From an uncultured Christensenella sp. (GTDB lineage: Bacteria > Bacillota > Clostridia > Christensenellales > Borkfalkiaceae), in the NCBI GenBank assembly GCA_910579525.1, contig CAJTUK010000002.1, forward strand, positions 1 to 64,000: a stretch of DNA of 64,000 nt. Direction: 5' to 3'. A program made the translations under genes and the position numbers. Position 1 is the first letter of the stretch; each line of letters opens with the position of its first letter. Below are positions 32,570 to 42,037 of the stretch, one piece after another. The notes beneath the pieces are model-generated. The model searched no databases, was not told the origin of the DNA, and worked only from the letters and a program-made list of their open reading frames with translations.

Positions 32570-34561
32570 CTAACTCATATCCCTGTTTTTCACTATTCGA
32601 TGATAAATCTTTGCCGTTAAAAAATATACAAACACATATATAAGTGAGAATGCGGCGAAACAGCCGAGCGTACAGAGCGCAAATAATTTTGTGTTCAAAA
32701 GGGCAAACAAACTCATAATCTTATTTATCATAGGAAAAGCAAAAGCAACGTGAATTCCTGCCATTATTAAAGGCAAGAAAAACACCATAAGAATTTGTGT
32801 GTTAATAGACTTTTTAACTTCGGCATAACTCATTCCGACCTTCTGCATAATCTCAAAACGTTTCTTATCTTCATAGCCTTCCGAAATCTGTTTGTAATAA
32901 ATAATGAGAATAGCACCCATTAAAAAGAGAAGTCCGAGATATACGCCGAGAAAAAATATCCCACCGTAAAGACTCATAAATTCTTCGGCTTTAATAACGC
33001 GAATTGAATAGCGTGCGTTATAATTCTTTTCCTGCAACATAGCCGAGAGCGCATCCGAAAAAACAATTTGCTGTTCTTTGGTATTCTTAAAATTCACCCC
33101 GTAACTAAACTGTATCGTCGGTGTATTTTCGCCATATTCGGCTTTATATTTTTGGTAGATCGCATTTAACGCAGTTTCGTCGGACACGACAAGATACATT
33201 CCGTCGGAGACTCCGGCGATATCGTTTGCCATTAAACCGTCTTTAACAAAGTTATCAACTTTCTCTTTTACAGTATAATTTGTATCAAAGATATTAACTG
33301 CTTCGTAATTGAATTTTATATTGCTTTCGCTTATTATAATTTCGTCGTTATCGAGCTGTTTTTGCGAGCCTGTAATGTCATTATACGTTTGCGCGGTAAC
33401 AAACAATAATAATAACGGATTTGCGCCCGCTGATTTTTGAAGATTTATTTTGTTACCGTCGGAAAATGCCGCCAAAGGTAAATAATTGCATAGTATTTCT
33501 TGCTCTGTCGTCATACCGTTTTTTTCGATTTCCGAACGGATATCCGCCGTTAATGTGCTGTTGGCATTTTCGCTTACGTTTGCTTGCACAATTAAATCGT
33601 ATGGGTATTTTTGTGCTATCATATCATTTCTGCCGAACATAAAAGAGGTCGTCGCCGATATTGTAACAAGCAGCATTGTGGCGAGTATACATATACTTGC
33701 CAGCCCGACCGAGTTTTGTTTCATTCGATACGTCATACCGGAAACGCTTGTAAAATGGTTTGGCTTATAATAATACTTCTTTTTCTTTTTCAAAACTTTC
33801 AAAAGAGCAATACTGCCTGCCGTAAAGAGAAAGTACGTTCCTATAATCACTAAAATGACGGCAATAAAAAATAATAAAACAGCGTCAACGGCGTCCTTTG
33901 TAAAAATAGCCAACGCATAGCCGGCAGCGAGCGTAATAATACCTAATATCGCCATTATGTGCCGCGTTTTCGGTTCTTTTTCTCCTATATTATCGCCCTT
34001 TAATAATTCGACGGGTTTTGATATGTTGATACGGATAAGAGAAAGGATATATATACCTGCAAAGATACACGCAAATAACAAAGTCGTAAACAGCGTTGAC
34101 TTCCACGAAATATAAAAACCTGCGCCGTAGTTTGCATGTAAAATACGCGCAATAATCAAATACATCAGCTTATCCAATAACATTCCTAACGCTATGCCGA
34201 CTATAATTGAAAATAAGGCAATGTATAAAACTTCAAACAGCAAAACAATACCTAAATGCCTTTTCTCCATCCCGAGAACGTTAAATAGTCCGAATTCTTT
34301 TTGACGGCGTTTGATAACAAAACTGTTTGTATAAAACAGAAATATAACGGCAAATATCCCGACGATTACCGTACCGAAATTCAAAGTATATTGAATTGTT
34401 TGACCGCCGTGCATTGCCGCAATACTCTCATTGGTGTAAAGAGAGTAAATCATATAAAACATCATAACCGTAATGATACAGGTCAATATATACGGCAAAT
34501 ATATTCTGCGGTTTTTCTTCAAATTTCCGAACGCAAGACGGGCATATAAGTTTTTAACCAT
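32570..34561 (-). CDS. BceB/VraG-type ABC transporter permease
   Basis: 663 residues from ATG 34561; it overlaps the ATPase gene by 8 bp. The N-terminal part (YARLAFGNLKKNRRIYLPYI) begins a 10-helix FtsX-like permease: four helices, a pair, then a large extracellular domain of about 200 residues (around 300-520), then the last helices. This is the BceB architecture, which binds lipid-II-targeting peptide antibiotics and frees the target. With the ATPase and the two-component genes it forms a complete detoxification module. Confidence 0.9.
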   Translation of the reverse strand: MVKNLYARLAFGNLKKNRRIYLPYILTCIITVMMFYMIYSLYTNESIAAMHGGQTIQYTLNFGTVIVGIFAVIFLFYTNSFVIKRRQKEFGLFNVLGMEKRHLGIVLLFEVLYIALFSIIVGIALGMLLDKLMYLIIARILHANYGAGFYISWKSTLFTTLLFACIFAGIYILSLIRINISKPVELLKGDNIGEKEPKTRHIMAILGIITLAAGYALAIFTKDAVDAVLLFFIAVILVIIGTYFLFTAGSIALLKVLKKKKKYYYKPNHFTSVSGMTYRMKQNSVGLASICILATMLLVTISATTSFMFGRNDMIAQKYPYDLIVQANVSENANSTLTADIRSEIEKNGMTTEQEILCNYLPLAAFSDGNKINLQKSAGANPLLLLFVTAQTYNDITGSQKQLDNDEIIISESNIKFNYEAVNIFDTNYTVKEKVDNFVKDGLMANDIAGVSDGMYLVVSDETALNAIYQKYKAEYGENTPTIQFSYGVNFKNTKEQQIVFSDALSAMLQEKNYNARYSIRVIKAEEFMSLYGGIFFLGVYLGLLFLMGAILIIYYKQISEGYEDKKRFEIMQKVGMSYAEVKKSINTQILMVFFLPLIMAGIHVAFAFPMINKIMSLFALLNTKLFALCTLGCFAAFSLIYVFVYFLTAKIYHRIVKNRDMS

Positions 34562-35321
34562 TTTTTCGTTCCCCCGTAGCAAGCAATGTCAGCGTATCCG
34601 AAATTTTACAATACAATTCTTCGTTATTGCTTTCACCGCGATAAATTTGGTGAAAAAGTCGTCCGTCTTTAATGAACAATATTCTTCCGGCACGGCTTGC
34701 CGCTTTCGTGGAATGCGTAACCATTAGAATTGTCTGACCGTTTTTATTGATTGTTTCAAACACATCCAAAAGGCTGTCGGTCGAGCGCGAGTCCAATGCG
34801 CCCGTCGGCTCGTCCGCAAGAATTAGTTTCGGATTGGTTATGATCGCCCGTGCGACAGCGGCGCGTTGCTTTTGTCCGCCCGAAACTTCATAAGGATATT
34901 TTTCCAAAATATCTTTAATGCCGAGTTCGGTCGCAATAGGGGCAAGACGATTTTCCATTTCTTCATAACTTTTTTTTGCAAGCACAAGCGGCAAGAAGAT
35001 ATTGTCTTTCAAAGAAAAAGTATCTAATAAATTAAATTCTTGAAAGACAAAACCGAGATTATCACGTCGAAATGCCGCAATTTCTTTTTCGCTAATGTTT
35101 GAAAGAAGTTTACCGTCTAAATCAACCGTTCCGTTTGTAGGCTTATCGAGTGCGGCGAGAATATTGAGCAGAGTTGTTTTGCCCGAACCCGATTCACCCA
35201 TAATCGCAACGTATTCACCGCATTCAACCGAGAAAGTAACGTCGGAAAGAGCGGTAACCTGATTGCCGCCTAAACGCGAAGAATATACTTTACTTAAATT
35301 TTGTACCGATAAAAGAGCCAA
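34554..35321 (-). CDS. BceA-type ABC transporter ATP-binding protein
   Basis: 255 residues. Walker A GESGSGKTTLL, Q-loop VFQEFNLLDTFS, signature VSGGQKQRAAVARAI and Walker B LILADEPTGALDS are complete; the family resembles LolD/MacB ATPases. It powers the permease encoded next. The gap to the kinase gene (35322-35430) could hold a BceR-type operator, but I cannot assign one. Confidence 0.95.
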   Translation of the reverse strand: MALLSVQNLSKVYSSRLGGNQVTALSDVTFSVECGEYVAIMGESGSGKTTLLNILAALDKPTNGTVDLDGKLLSNISEKEIAAFRRDNLGFVFQEFNLLDTFSLKDNIFLPLVLAKKSYEEMENRLAPIATELGIKDILEKYPYEVSGGQKQRAAVARAIITNPKLILADEPTGALDSRSTDSLLDVFETINKNGQTILMVTHSTKAASRAGRILFIKDGRLFHQIYRGESNNEELYCKISDTLTLLATGERKNG

Positions 35322-35430
35322 GTTAAACTACCTCCGAATTTTAAGATAATTTAATTTTATCAAAACAGCCGAAATAAACACAATTACACGGTGTTACATT
35401 TCGGCTGAAAGAAATGACATTTTCGTAAGG

Positions 35431-36417
35431 TCATTCAACTTTAAGATTATAAGTATTCGTATCAATATAAAACTTACTACCCGTTCCGATTTCGGAAGTA
35501 ACGGAAAGTTTATGTGAGAGCTTGTCCGCCGCCCGACGGGATAAATATAATCCTATTCCCGTTGATTTTTTTTCGATTCTACCGTTATAACCCGTATAGC
35601 CTTTTTCAAAAATTCTCGGCAAATCTTCTTTTCTGATACCTATACCCGTATCTTCAATGATAATCACTTTGTTTTCTACGGTAATTGTAACGCTGCCTTT
35701 TTCGGTGTATTTGATTGCGTTGGATAAAATTTGCTCGATTATGAAAGACAGCCATTTTTTGTCCGTAATAACTTTACAATTCGCCGGCGAATAATTTACT
35801 TTGATTTTTTTGCTTATAAAAAGCGGCGCATATTTTCTGACGGCTTCTTTTATAATTTCGTCTAAATCATAGGACTTAAACACCATATCCGTCATATCGT
35901 CCATTCGTAAATACCATAATGCCATTTCTACATACTGTTCTATTCGGAAAAGTTCTGCGGCAAGCGCACGGCTTTCTTTCGTATCGGAGTTTTGCAGTAT
36001 AAGCCCCATTGCCGAAATAGGCGTCTTTATTTGGTGCATCCACATAGTATAATACTCTAAATATTCCGAATGTTCTTTTTGTTTTTTACTTATATCGTTT
36101 TTATATTGTTCTCTGATTTTTTTGATAACCGCATACAATTCCGCTTCCGTCAGATTTTGGGGAATAGGTAATTGCAAAGTCAAAGGGTAATTCAAGAGCC
36201 GAATACGCTCGAAATGCTTTTTACAATATAAATAAAAGTGTATCGCCACCAAAATGATTATAATGACAAAACACAGCGCAAATGCGTATAAAATCGCTTC
36301 AACCGCCATTTGATATAGATATGCAATCAACGCAAAAACAGCCGTAAAAACAAAAAGCAATGCTATTACGAATTTATATTGCCATAGATATTTCGGAATG
36401 AGTTTTAGTGCTTTCAT
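35431..36417 (-). CDS. BceS-type intramembrane-sensing histidine kinase
   Basis: 328 residues. Two N-terminal helices (about 12-60) are joined by a very short loop, so there is no extracellular sensor; this is typical of kinases that read their ABC transporter. The phosphorylated His lies in MWMHQIKTPISAM, followed by an N-box EQILSNAIKYTEKG and G-boxes EDTGIGI and TGIGLYL. Partner of the adjacent regulator (10-bp gap). Confidence 0.93.
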   Translation of the reverse strand: MKALKLIPKYLWQYKFVIALLFVFTAVFALIAYLYQMAVEAILYAFALCFVIIIILVAIHFYLYCKKHFERIRLLNYPLTLQLPIPQNLTEAELYAVIKKIREQYKNDISKKQKEHSEYLEYYTMWMHQIKTPISAMGLILQNSDTKESRALAAELFRIEQYVEMALWYLRMDDMTDMVFKSYDLDEIIKEAVRKYAPLFISKKIKVNYSPANCKVITDKKWLSFIIEQILSNAIKYTEKGSVTITVENKVIIIEDTGIGIRKEDLPRIFEKGYTGYNGRIEKKSTGIGLYLSRRAADKLSHKLSVTSEIGTGSKFYIDTNTYNLKVE

Positions 36418-36426
36418 AATTTTTTC

Positions 36427-37101
36427 TCACAGTTCAATGATATAGCCGCAACCGACTTTTGTTTTGATAAAATCGTAGATACCTAAATCTTCTAATTTCT
36501 TCCTAAGTCGCGTTACGTTTACCGTCAACGTATTTGCTTCGACATAATTATCGTCTTGCCACAATTTCATCATCAAAGTATCGCGGCTTACTATTTTCCC
36601 CTTATTTACAAGCAATGTTTCCAATATACGAAACTCGTTTTTTGTAAGTTCCATACTCTTATCCCGATAAGAAAGAGTAAAATCGTTCAAGTTCAAAATT
36701 ATACCTTTATGTTCGAGAATGGAAATGCCACTCGGCATATCGTATGTTCGTCTTAATATCGCTTGAATTTTGGCAAGAAGAACGCTTACGTTAAACGGTT
36801 TGGAAATGAAATCATCACCGCCCATATTGACAGCCATAACAATGTTCATATTATCGGAAGCCGACGATAAAAACACGATAGGTACGTTGGAAATTTTACG
36901 AATTTCTTTACACCAATAAAAGCCGTCATAAAACGGTAATATTAAATCAAGTAAAACAATGTGAGCATTGCACTCGGTAAACTCATTTGTAATATTTTTG
37001 AAATCCCGTGCTGTTATTACTTCAAAATCCCAATTTTCAAGGTGTTGCATAATTGATTTTGATATTATTTCGTCGTCTTCTACAAGTAAAATTTTATACA
37101 T
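36427..37101 (-). CDS. BceR-type OmpR-family response regulator
   Basis: 224 residues, ATG 37101 after GGGAG. The receiver has acidic pocket LLVEDDE, phospho-acceptor Asp in IVLLDLILPFYDG, Ser in VFLSSASDN and Lys in DDFISKPF. The C-terminal winged helix ends with VNVTRLRKKLEDLG...GCGYIIEL. It likely activates the transporter genes when its kinase is triggered by the ABC pair. Confidence 0.94.
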   Translation of the reverse strand: MYKILLVEDDEIISKSIMQHLENWDFEVITARDFKNITNEFTECNAHIVLLDLILPFYDGFYWCKEIRKISNVPIVFLSSASDNMNIVMAVNMGGDDFISKPFNVSVLLAKIQAILRRTYDMPSGISILEHKGIILNLNDFTLSYRDKSMELTKNEFRILETLLVNKGKIVSRDTLMMKLWQDDNYVEANTLTVNVTRLRKKLEDLGIYDFIKTKVGCGYIIEL

Positions 37102-37276
37102 AATGAACTCCCGATTTTGAAAGCATTACATATTTATTATACTGTAAATTGCGTTAAATAGCAAGAACCTGAAAGTAGCGAATGACGATAAGGGCAACAG
37201 TGTTCTGTTTCATTCAAGTTTCGACAAAATCATTAGTTTTATAACAGCATAATCAAATAGAACGCCATATTTACCG

Positions 37277-37285
37277 TGATATAAT
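37277..37285 (+). promoter_or_regulatory. Extended -10 promoter of the recombinase leader
   Basis: TGATATAAT (extended -10, hexamer 37280-37285) has no convincing -35 box. It would start transcription near 37292 and place the whole rod-like element at 37335-37493 in the 5' leader of the recombinase mRNA. Confidence 0.5.
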
Positions 37286-37334
37286 TATTGTGTATGAGTA
37301 TATTCTTTTCCATAAGAATTGCATAGTTTTGTTA

Positions 37335-37493
37335 TTCGCTTGTGCTTACCGTCTGGGGACGGAATACGCCGTCTTGCCAAATTGTAAAGGGCGACGATTT
37401 TCTCAAAACCGTCGTTTGCTTCGCAAATAAACCCTTGACAATTTGTCTGCGACGGCATTTTTCGCTGGTTAAGACGGTAAGCACCAAAGCGAA
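37335..37493 (+). ncRNA. Long rod-like structured leader of the serine recombinase gene
   Basis: Nested complementary blocks form an extended hairpin: TTCGCTT (37335-37341) with AAGCGAA (37487-37493); GTGCTTACCGTCT (37342-37354) with AGACGGTAAGCAC (37472-37484), a perfect 13-bp block; GCCGTC with GACGGC; CAAATTGT...GGG with CCC...ACAATTTG; and a GACG...CGTC inner arm. A GCTTCGC mini-hairpin lies near the tip. The conserved pairing over ~160 bases, with loops between helices, suggests a regulatory RNA or a recombination/att DNA structure. It fills most of the 445-bp gap between the regulator and the recombinase. Confidence 0.7.
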
Positions 37494-37546
37494 CACAAAA
37501 TTTTTTAAGCCGCAGTCCGCACGGACGGCGCAAAGGAGCAAACGCT

Positions 37547-39193
37547 ATGAAGAACGCAGTTATTTACGCCCGTTTCAGCTCACACGCACAGAACGAGCAA
37601 AGTATTGAGGGACAACTTGCCGAGTGCTATAATTTTGCACAGCGCAATGATTTACGCATTACGCACGAGTATATAGACCGCGCATTGACGGGTACGACGG
37701 ACAAACGCCCCGAATTTCTGCAAATGATTGAGGACAGCAAGCGCAAAGGCTTTCAGTTTGTCGTTGTCTATCAGTTAGACCGTTTTGCTCGTAACCGTTA
37801 TGACAGCGCAACGTATAAAGCCAAGTTAAAGAAAAACGGCGTGCGCGTACTCTCGGCAAAAGAGAACATCACTGACGACGCGAGCGGCATTTTAATTGAG
37901 GGCGTTTTAGAGAGTATGGCGGAATATTACAGCGCGGAGCTTTCGCAAAAGGTTAAGCGCGGTATTGCAATGTCGGCGGCAAAGTGCAAGTATTTCGGCG
38001 GCGTTATTCCGCTCGGCTACAAAGTAAACAGCGAAAAGAGTTTTGTGCTTGACGAGGAGCTTGCGCCCGTCGTCAAGACGGTTTTTGAAATGTTTGTCGC
38101 GGGGAGCAATTACGCCGAGCTTATCCGCTATCTGAGCGGGCGGGGCGTTAAGACCACCAAAGGCGGCGAGTTCAACAAAAACAGCTTTCAACGCATTTTG
38201 AGCAATCGCCGATATTTAGGCAAGTATATTTATCAAGGCAACGAAATTGACGGCGGTATGCCGCGTATTATTGACGACGACCTATTCGAGCAAGCGCAAC
38301 AGAAACTTGCTTTATATGCCGCCGCACCAGCAAGGGGCAAGGCAAAAGTCGAGTACATATTATCGGAAAAATTGATATGCGGAAAATGCGGAAATAAAAT
38401 GACGGGCGTTAGCGCAATGAGCAAAAATAAAACGCTACACAACTATTACAAGTGTGTAGGCGTTACAAAGCATACTTGCGACAAGCGCACGATACGCAAG
38501 CAATATTTAGAGGACGAGGTTATAACTGCTATTACGGGCGACGGCACGGAGCGGAACAAGTACGGCGTTTTGACCGACGAATTTATAGATATGGTTGCCG
38601 CAAAAACCTACACGCTTATACAAGCGGCACGAAACGACAGCGAGATAAAGCGGCTTGAAAATATAATCGAGGACAACAAAAAGGCTATTGACAACCTTAT
38701 GCAAGCCCTTATGCACGGCAAGGCAACGGATATTATACTGTCGCAAGTGGAGCGGTTAGAGAATGAAAACAAAGAACTTACGGACACCGTCGCAATGGAA
38801 AAGGCAATGCAAATGAAATACAGCTATTCTGATATTCGCAAATGGTTGTTACATTTCAGAACGCTGGACTATTCAAAGACAAAGCACCGCAAGGAGCTAA
38901 TCAATATCTTTATTTACCGCATTGTGCTTTACGACGATAAAATGAAAGTGTTATTCCACTTGAAAGGCGGGCAGAAAGAGGAACTGCTTTTGAACTTGAT
39001 TTTTCCCGATTATCCCGACGGGAGCGAGAACGGCGACGAAAAAAGCGCAAAAGAAAAAGAAACCGAAAATTCGGTTTCTTCTTCGGGGTGTTCTTATACC
39101 CCTCGTCTGGTGACCACAGTCAAAATGAATTCGAACCTTTGCAAATGGATAATTGGCGTTATTTTTATCTTGTTGATAAATTATATTGTGTAA
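37547..39193 (+). CDS. Large serine recombinase (site-specific integrase)
   Basis: 548 residues, ATG 37547 after AAAGGAG. The N-terminal resolvase domain has the nucleophile Ser in YARFSSHAQNEQSIEGQ and the arginines of YQLDRFARNRYD. The recombinase domain (about 160-270) contains RILSNRRYLGKY, and a zinc ribbon uses LICGKCGNKM and the Cys pair in YKCVGVTKHTC. A coiled-coil follows (IKRLENIIEDNKKAIDNLMQ). The last ~25 residues are oddly hydrophobic (WIIGVIFILLINYIV), which may come from host sequence fused at the attachment site. It would integrate or excise the element. Confidence 0.95.
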   Translation: MKNAVIYARFSSHAQNEQSIEGQLAECYNFAQRNDLRITHEYIDRALTGTTDKRPEFLQMIEDSKRKGFQFVVVYQLDRFARNRYDSATYKAKLKKNGVRVLSAKENITDDASGILIEGVLESMAEYYSAELSQKVKRGIAMSAAKCKYFGGVIPLGYKVNSEKSFVLDEELAPVVKTVFEMFVAGSNYAELIRYLSGRGVKTTKGGEFNKNSFQRILSNRRYLGKYIYQGNEIDGGMPRIIDDDLFEQAQQKLALYAAAPARGKAKVEYILSEKLICGKCGNKMTGVSAMSKNKTLHNYYKCVGVTKHTCDKRTIRKQYLEDEVITAITGDGTERNKYGVLTDEFIDMVAAKTYTLIQAARNDSEIKRLENIIEDNKKAIDNLMQALMHGKATDIILSQVERLENENKELTDTVAMEKAMQMKYSYSDIRKWLLHFRTLDYSKTKHRKELINIFIYRIVLYDDKMKVLFHLKGGQKEELLLNLIFPDYPDGSENGDEKSAKEKETENSVSSSGCSYTPRLVTTVKMNSNLCKWIIGVIFILLINYIV

Positions 39194-39255
39194 AATGTAG
39201 GGTTTAATGTAAGATAATGTATATAAAGTAATTTTTTATCAGTCTAAACGGGACA

Positions 39256-39296
39256 CAATACAAAAAGACGAACTATAAGTTCGTCTTTTTGTATTG
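39256..39296. terminator. Perfect 19-bp inverted repeat, bidirectional terminator
   Basis: CAATACAAAAAGACGAACT and its exact complement are separated by ATA. The arms contain A5 and T5 runs so the hairpin can terminate from both sides. It lies between the recombinase and the convergent nuclease-like gene. Confidence 0.85.
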
Positions 39297-39340
39297 GTGA
39301 ACCACAGAAAAACCAACAGAGCTTTTAGCAAAACTTTGTC

Positions 39341-41104
39341 TTACTGTTCAGTTAATAATTGTTCCAATTCATAAAATGTTATTATTTCAAAATCAAGCTT
39401 TTTATAAGGTGAAGTGAATACTTTGTTTGTAACCATATAATTTTTTAATGTATATAAGTTTGGTTGATCGATCTTTATTGATTTCAGAAAATCAGTTAAG
39501 TGTTCTGAAAGATACTTAATTCTTTTTGCAAATTTTTCATCTTTCTTGTTTCTCAAAAAGAATGAACTTTGATGATTGGCATATTCTTTAATTGAACCCA
39601 CTTTAATTAAAAATTTACTTTCCAAATTCCAGACAATTCTATTTTTTATATCTATAGCAACAACGTCATAATCTCCTAAATCTTTTGGATGGCAATGCGT
39701 TTTATTTAAATTATGTATTTCTAAATTTTTATATGTAGTAAATCCAGCCTTTTTACATAATTCAGCTATTTCAGTTTCCATTTTTAATTCACATTCACTT
39801 TTCCAAAGTCTTAATGTGGCTGTAAATTTGTCTAAACCAATTTCATAAGCTGGATAAAATTCTTGTATACCAACTTTCCATATCGTTGATAGTTCATACA
39901 TAAGAACTGGAGAGAAGATAATGTTATCGCCATTTGCAACAATAGGCCTAACATCAAACCTTTGATCTCGCTTCTCTCTTTCCCAAATAGGAACAAATGA
40001 AGTAGATTCTGTGCCTATTGATTTAATTTTTGTCGTTTCAATGGTTAAATAATCTAATGCTTCAATTAATTCGGCTATTTGTGTTTTATCTATTAGAACA
40101 CTTTCCAAATCAGAGATAAGAGCATCTTTCTTTATTTCAAAGACATCAGTTTCACTTTGTTCCTTAAAGGTTGCATAAAACTCAAACGCTAAATAGTTGG
40201 CACATAAAAAAATAATATCCTCAAGTTTCACATTTGTATCATCATAAAATGCTTTTAGTGTTTTATCAAGCCACTGATTTTCATTTTCTATGTGCGGAAT
40301 ATAATCTCTGTTATCATATATCCTTCGATTTTGAGTATTAGCATAATTTGGCGCATCATTTGGATACTTTGTTGATACCTTGAAATCGTCTTCAATGTCT
40401 ATTTGTGCGTTAAATAATCCATAATGTGCTTGGTCTGCACAATCCTGTAATAGTACCAACCAATGTGAAAAGGCTATAAAGAATTCCAAATCATCTCGAT
40501 TGACTATATTTTTTGACTCACGACTAAGCGATAAGTTTGTATCTATTAAGTAATTTAAATCTCGAATTTTATTTTTTGTTTCTTCGCGGTTTTCAATGAT
40601 GTTAGTGATTGTTCGTTCTTTTGCTTCTTCGCTTAAGCTATCTCTTTCTGAAAGGGAGTATCTTTTCATGTCTAAATTTTTATTATGAACAAGTCCTGCA
40701 AGTATAGAAACAGCTTTTTTATGTAAGCTGATTTTATCAAAATTTTTAATTTCATCTTCAAATTTAGGAATTATTAGATCTTGCAATTTTCTAACAATAG
40801 CAGTGGCATCATTTCCACTATAAGTACCTGAATTTAATCCAAAGGACTTACAAATTTGCGCTATTTGCTTTCTTACCAATATGTACTTTGAATCACTAGG
40901 ATTAATAGACTCATTATTAAAAGAAAAGTAATATTTTTGTTCTATTGCAATTGCTTCAATATCTTTTTTGTTGTTTCTCAAGCTATCTATTTTTTGGTTT
41001 ATTATATCAATATCTATATCGAATTTCTTATCCAAACAAGATAGTAGTTCTGTAATAAAGTCGCACTCAATCGTCTTTGTTTTTGCGGTAAGAAGCTCCT
41101 TCAA
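39341..41104 (-). CDS. AT-rich protein with PD-(D/E)XK-like C-terminus, candidate defence effector
   Basis: 587 residues from TTG 41104, preceded by an open frame with no ATG, so the 5' end may be missing. The first ~400 residues are mainly helical and unrecognised. The last third contains EIAELCKKAGF, GDYDVVAIDIKNRIVWNLESKF (an Asp then E-x-K, as in PD-(D/E)XK nucleases) and a charged helical end (KKDEKFAKRIKYLSEHL). Codon use is far more AT-rich than any neighbour, a sign of recent transfer. A restriction-like or abortive-infection role is inference; the IS remnant abuts its 5' end. Confidence 0.75.
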   Translation of the reverse strand: MKELLTAKTKTIECDFITELLSCLDKKFDIDIDIINQKIDSLRNNKKDIEAIAIEQKYYFSFNNESINPSDSKYILVRKQIAQICKSFGLNSGTYSGNDATAIVRKLQDLIIPKFEDEIKNFDKISLHKKAVSILAGLVHNKNLDMKRYSLSERDSLSEEAKERTITNIIENREETKNKIRDLNYLIDTNLSLSRESKNIVNRDDLEFFIAFSHWLVLLQDCADQAHYGLFNAQIDIEDDFKVSTKYPNDAPNYANTQNRRIYDNRDYIPHIENENQWLDKTLKAFYDDTNVKLEDIIFLCANYLAFEFYATFKEQSETDVFEIKKDALISDLESVLIDKTQIAELIEALDYLTIETTKIKSIGTESTSFVPIWEREKRDQRFDVRPIVANGDNIIFSPVLMYELSTIWKVGIQEFYPAYEIGLDKFTATLRLWKSECELKMETEIAELCKKAGFTTYKNLEIHNLNKTHCHPKDLGDYDVVAIDIKNRIVWNLESKFLIKVGSIKEYANHQSSFFLRNKKDEKFAKRIKYLSEHLTDFLKSIKIDQPNLYTLKNYMVTNKVFTSPYKKLDFEIITFYELEQLLTEQ

Positions 41105-41146
41105 TAAGTTTTCTTCATTTACAGCATATCTTATAAACAGTTTATT

Positions 41147-42037
41147 TTGATATACATTACTATCGCTAAAGACATATTTGAAGTTATTAAGGAATTGTCA
41201 TCAAAGTACACTATTTATACTTTATGCGACGCTTTCAATGTGTCCAAAGGAACTTATTATAATTTTCTTTTGCGTAGGAAAGGAGAAAACTCACAGATAG
41301 CAAAACGCAGGACGGAACTAAAACCGATTATTGAAGAAATTTACAATAAGAGCAATCAAACTTTCGGTGCAGGAAAAATAGCTGCGGTAATGCGTGACAG
41401 GGGAATAACAGTTACGGAAAGACTTGTGGGGGATATAATGCATAAAAACGGTTGGTTCAGCGTCAGAACAAATGCAAAGGCGTTATATGAATACTGCGAG
41501 AGACGCAAAGAAAATATTCTCAAACAGAATTTTAAAGCCGAAAAACCTAATCAAGTTTGGGTCAGTGACGTAACTTATTTTAGCTACAATGAAAGGAAAT
41601 TATATATTTGCGTTATATTAGATTTGTATTCCAGAAAAGTTGTCGCCTTCAAAATTTCTAAACGGAATAGTACGCAGTTGACAAAGGCGACTTTTAAATA
41701 TGCGTATTTCAGCCGGAAACCGCAAGATGGGCTAATCTTTCATTCAGATAACGGAAGTAACTACATATCAAAAAGTTTTTACTCTTATTTAAAACAATTC
41801 GGAGTAATACAATCATTTTCAAGAAGTGGCAGACCGCACGATAACGCCGTAAGCGAATCGTTCTTTAAAGGCATGAAAGCGGAAGAATTGTATCGCTATA
41901 AATACAAATCAGAAAGGGAATTTCACAAGTCGGTTTCGGACTATATCGAATACTATAATGTAAAGCGACCGCATACTTTTTTAGGTTATTTATCGCCTGA
42001 AAGATATGAGCAATTATACGCTAAAAATTCGGACTGA
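41147..42037 (+). pseudogene. IS3-family transposase orfB without orfA
   Basis: A frame of 296 codons reads a complete IS3 orfB: HTH-like start YTIYTLCDAFNVSKGTYYNF, then the DDE core with WVSDVTYF, FHSDNGSNY and NAVSESFFKGMK, and the C-terminal YIEYYNVKRPHTFLGYLSPERYE. No orfA, no frameshift window and no left terminal repeat precede it; upstream sequence belongs to another gene. TGTCCGAA (42101) and TTCGGACA (42199) downstream could be remains of the right end. Expression would need an outside promoter, so it is probably a dead copy. Confidence 0.8.

Noticed and set aside
39110..39140. tRNA remnant in the recombinase 3' end (TGGTGACC...TTCGAACC)
   Set aside because: Spacing between the CCA-like TGG and the T-loop-like TTCGAACC does not fit a tRNA, and no anticodon arm can be formed.
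41105..41146. IS3 orfA with programmed frameshift
   Set aside because: None of the three frames upstream of orfB shows the leucine-zipper end of orfA, and no A-rich slippery site is present.
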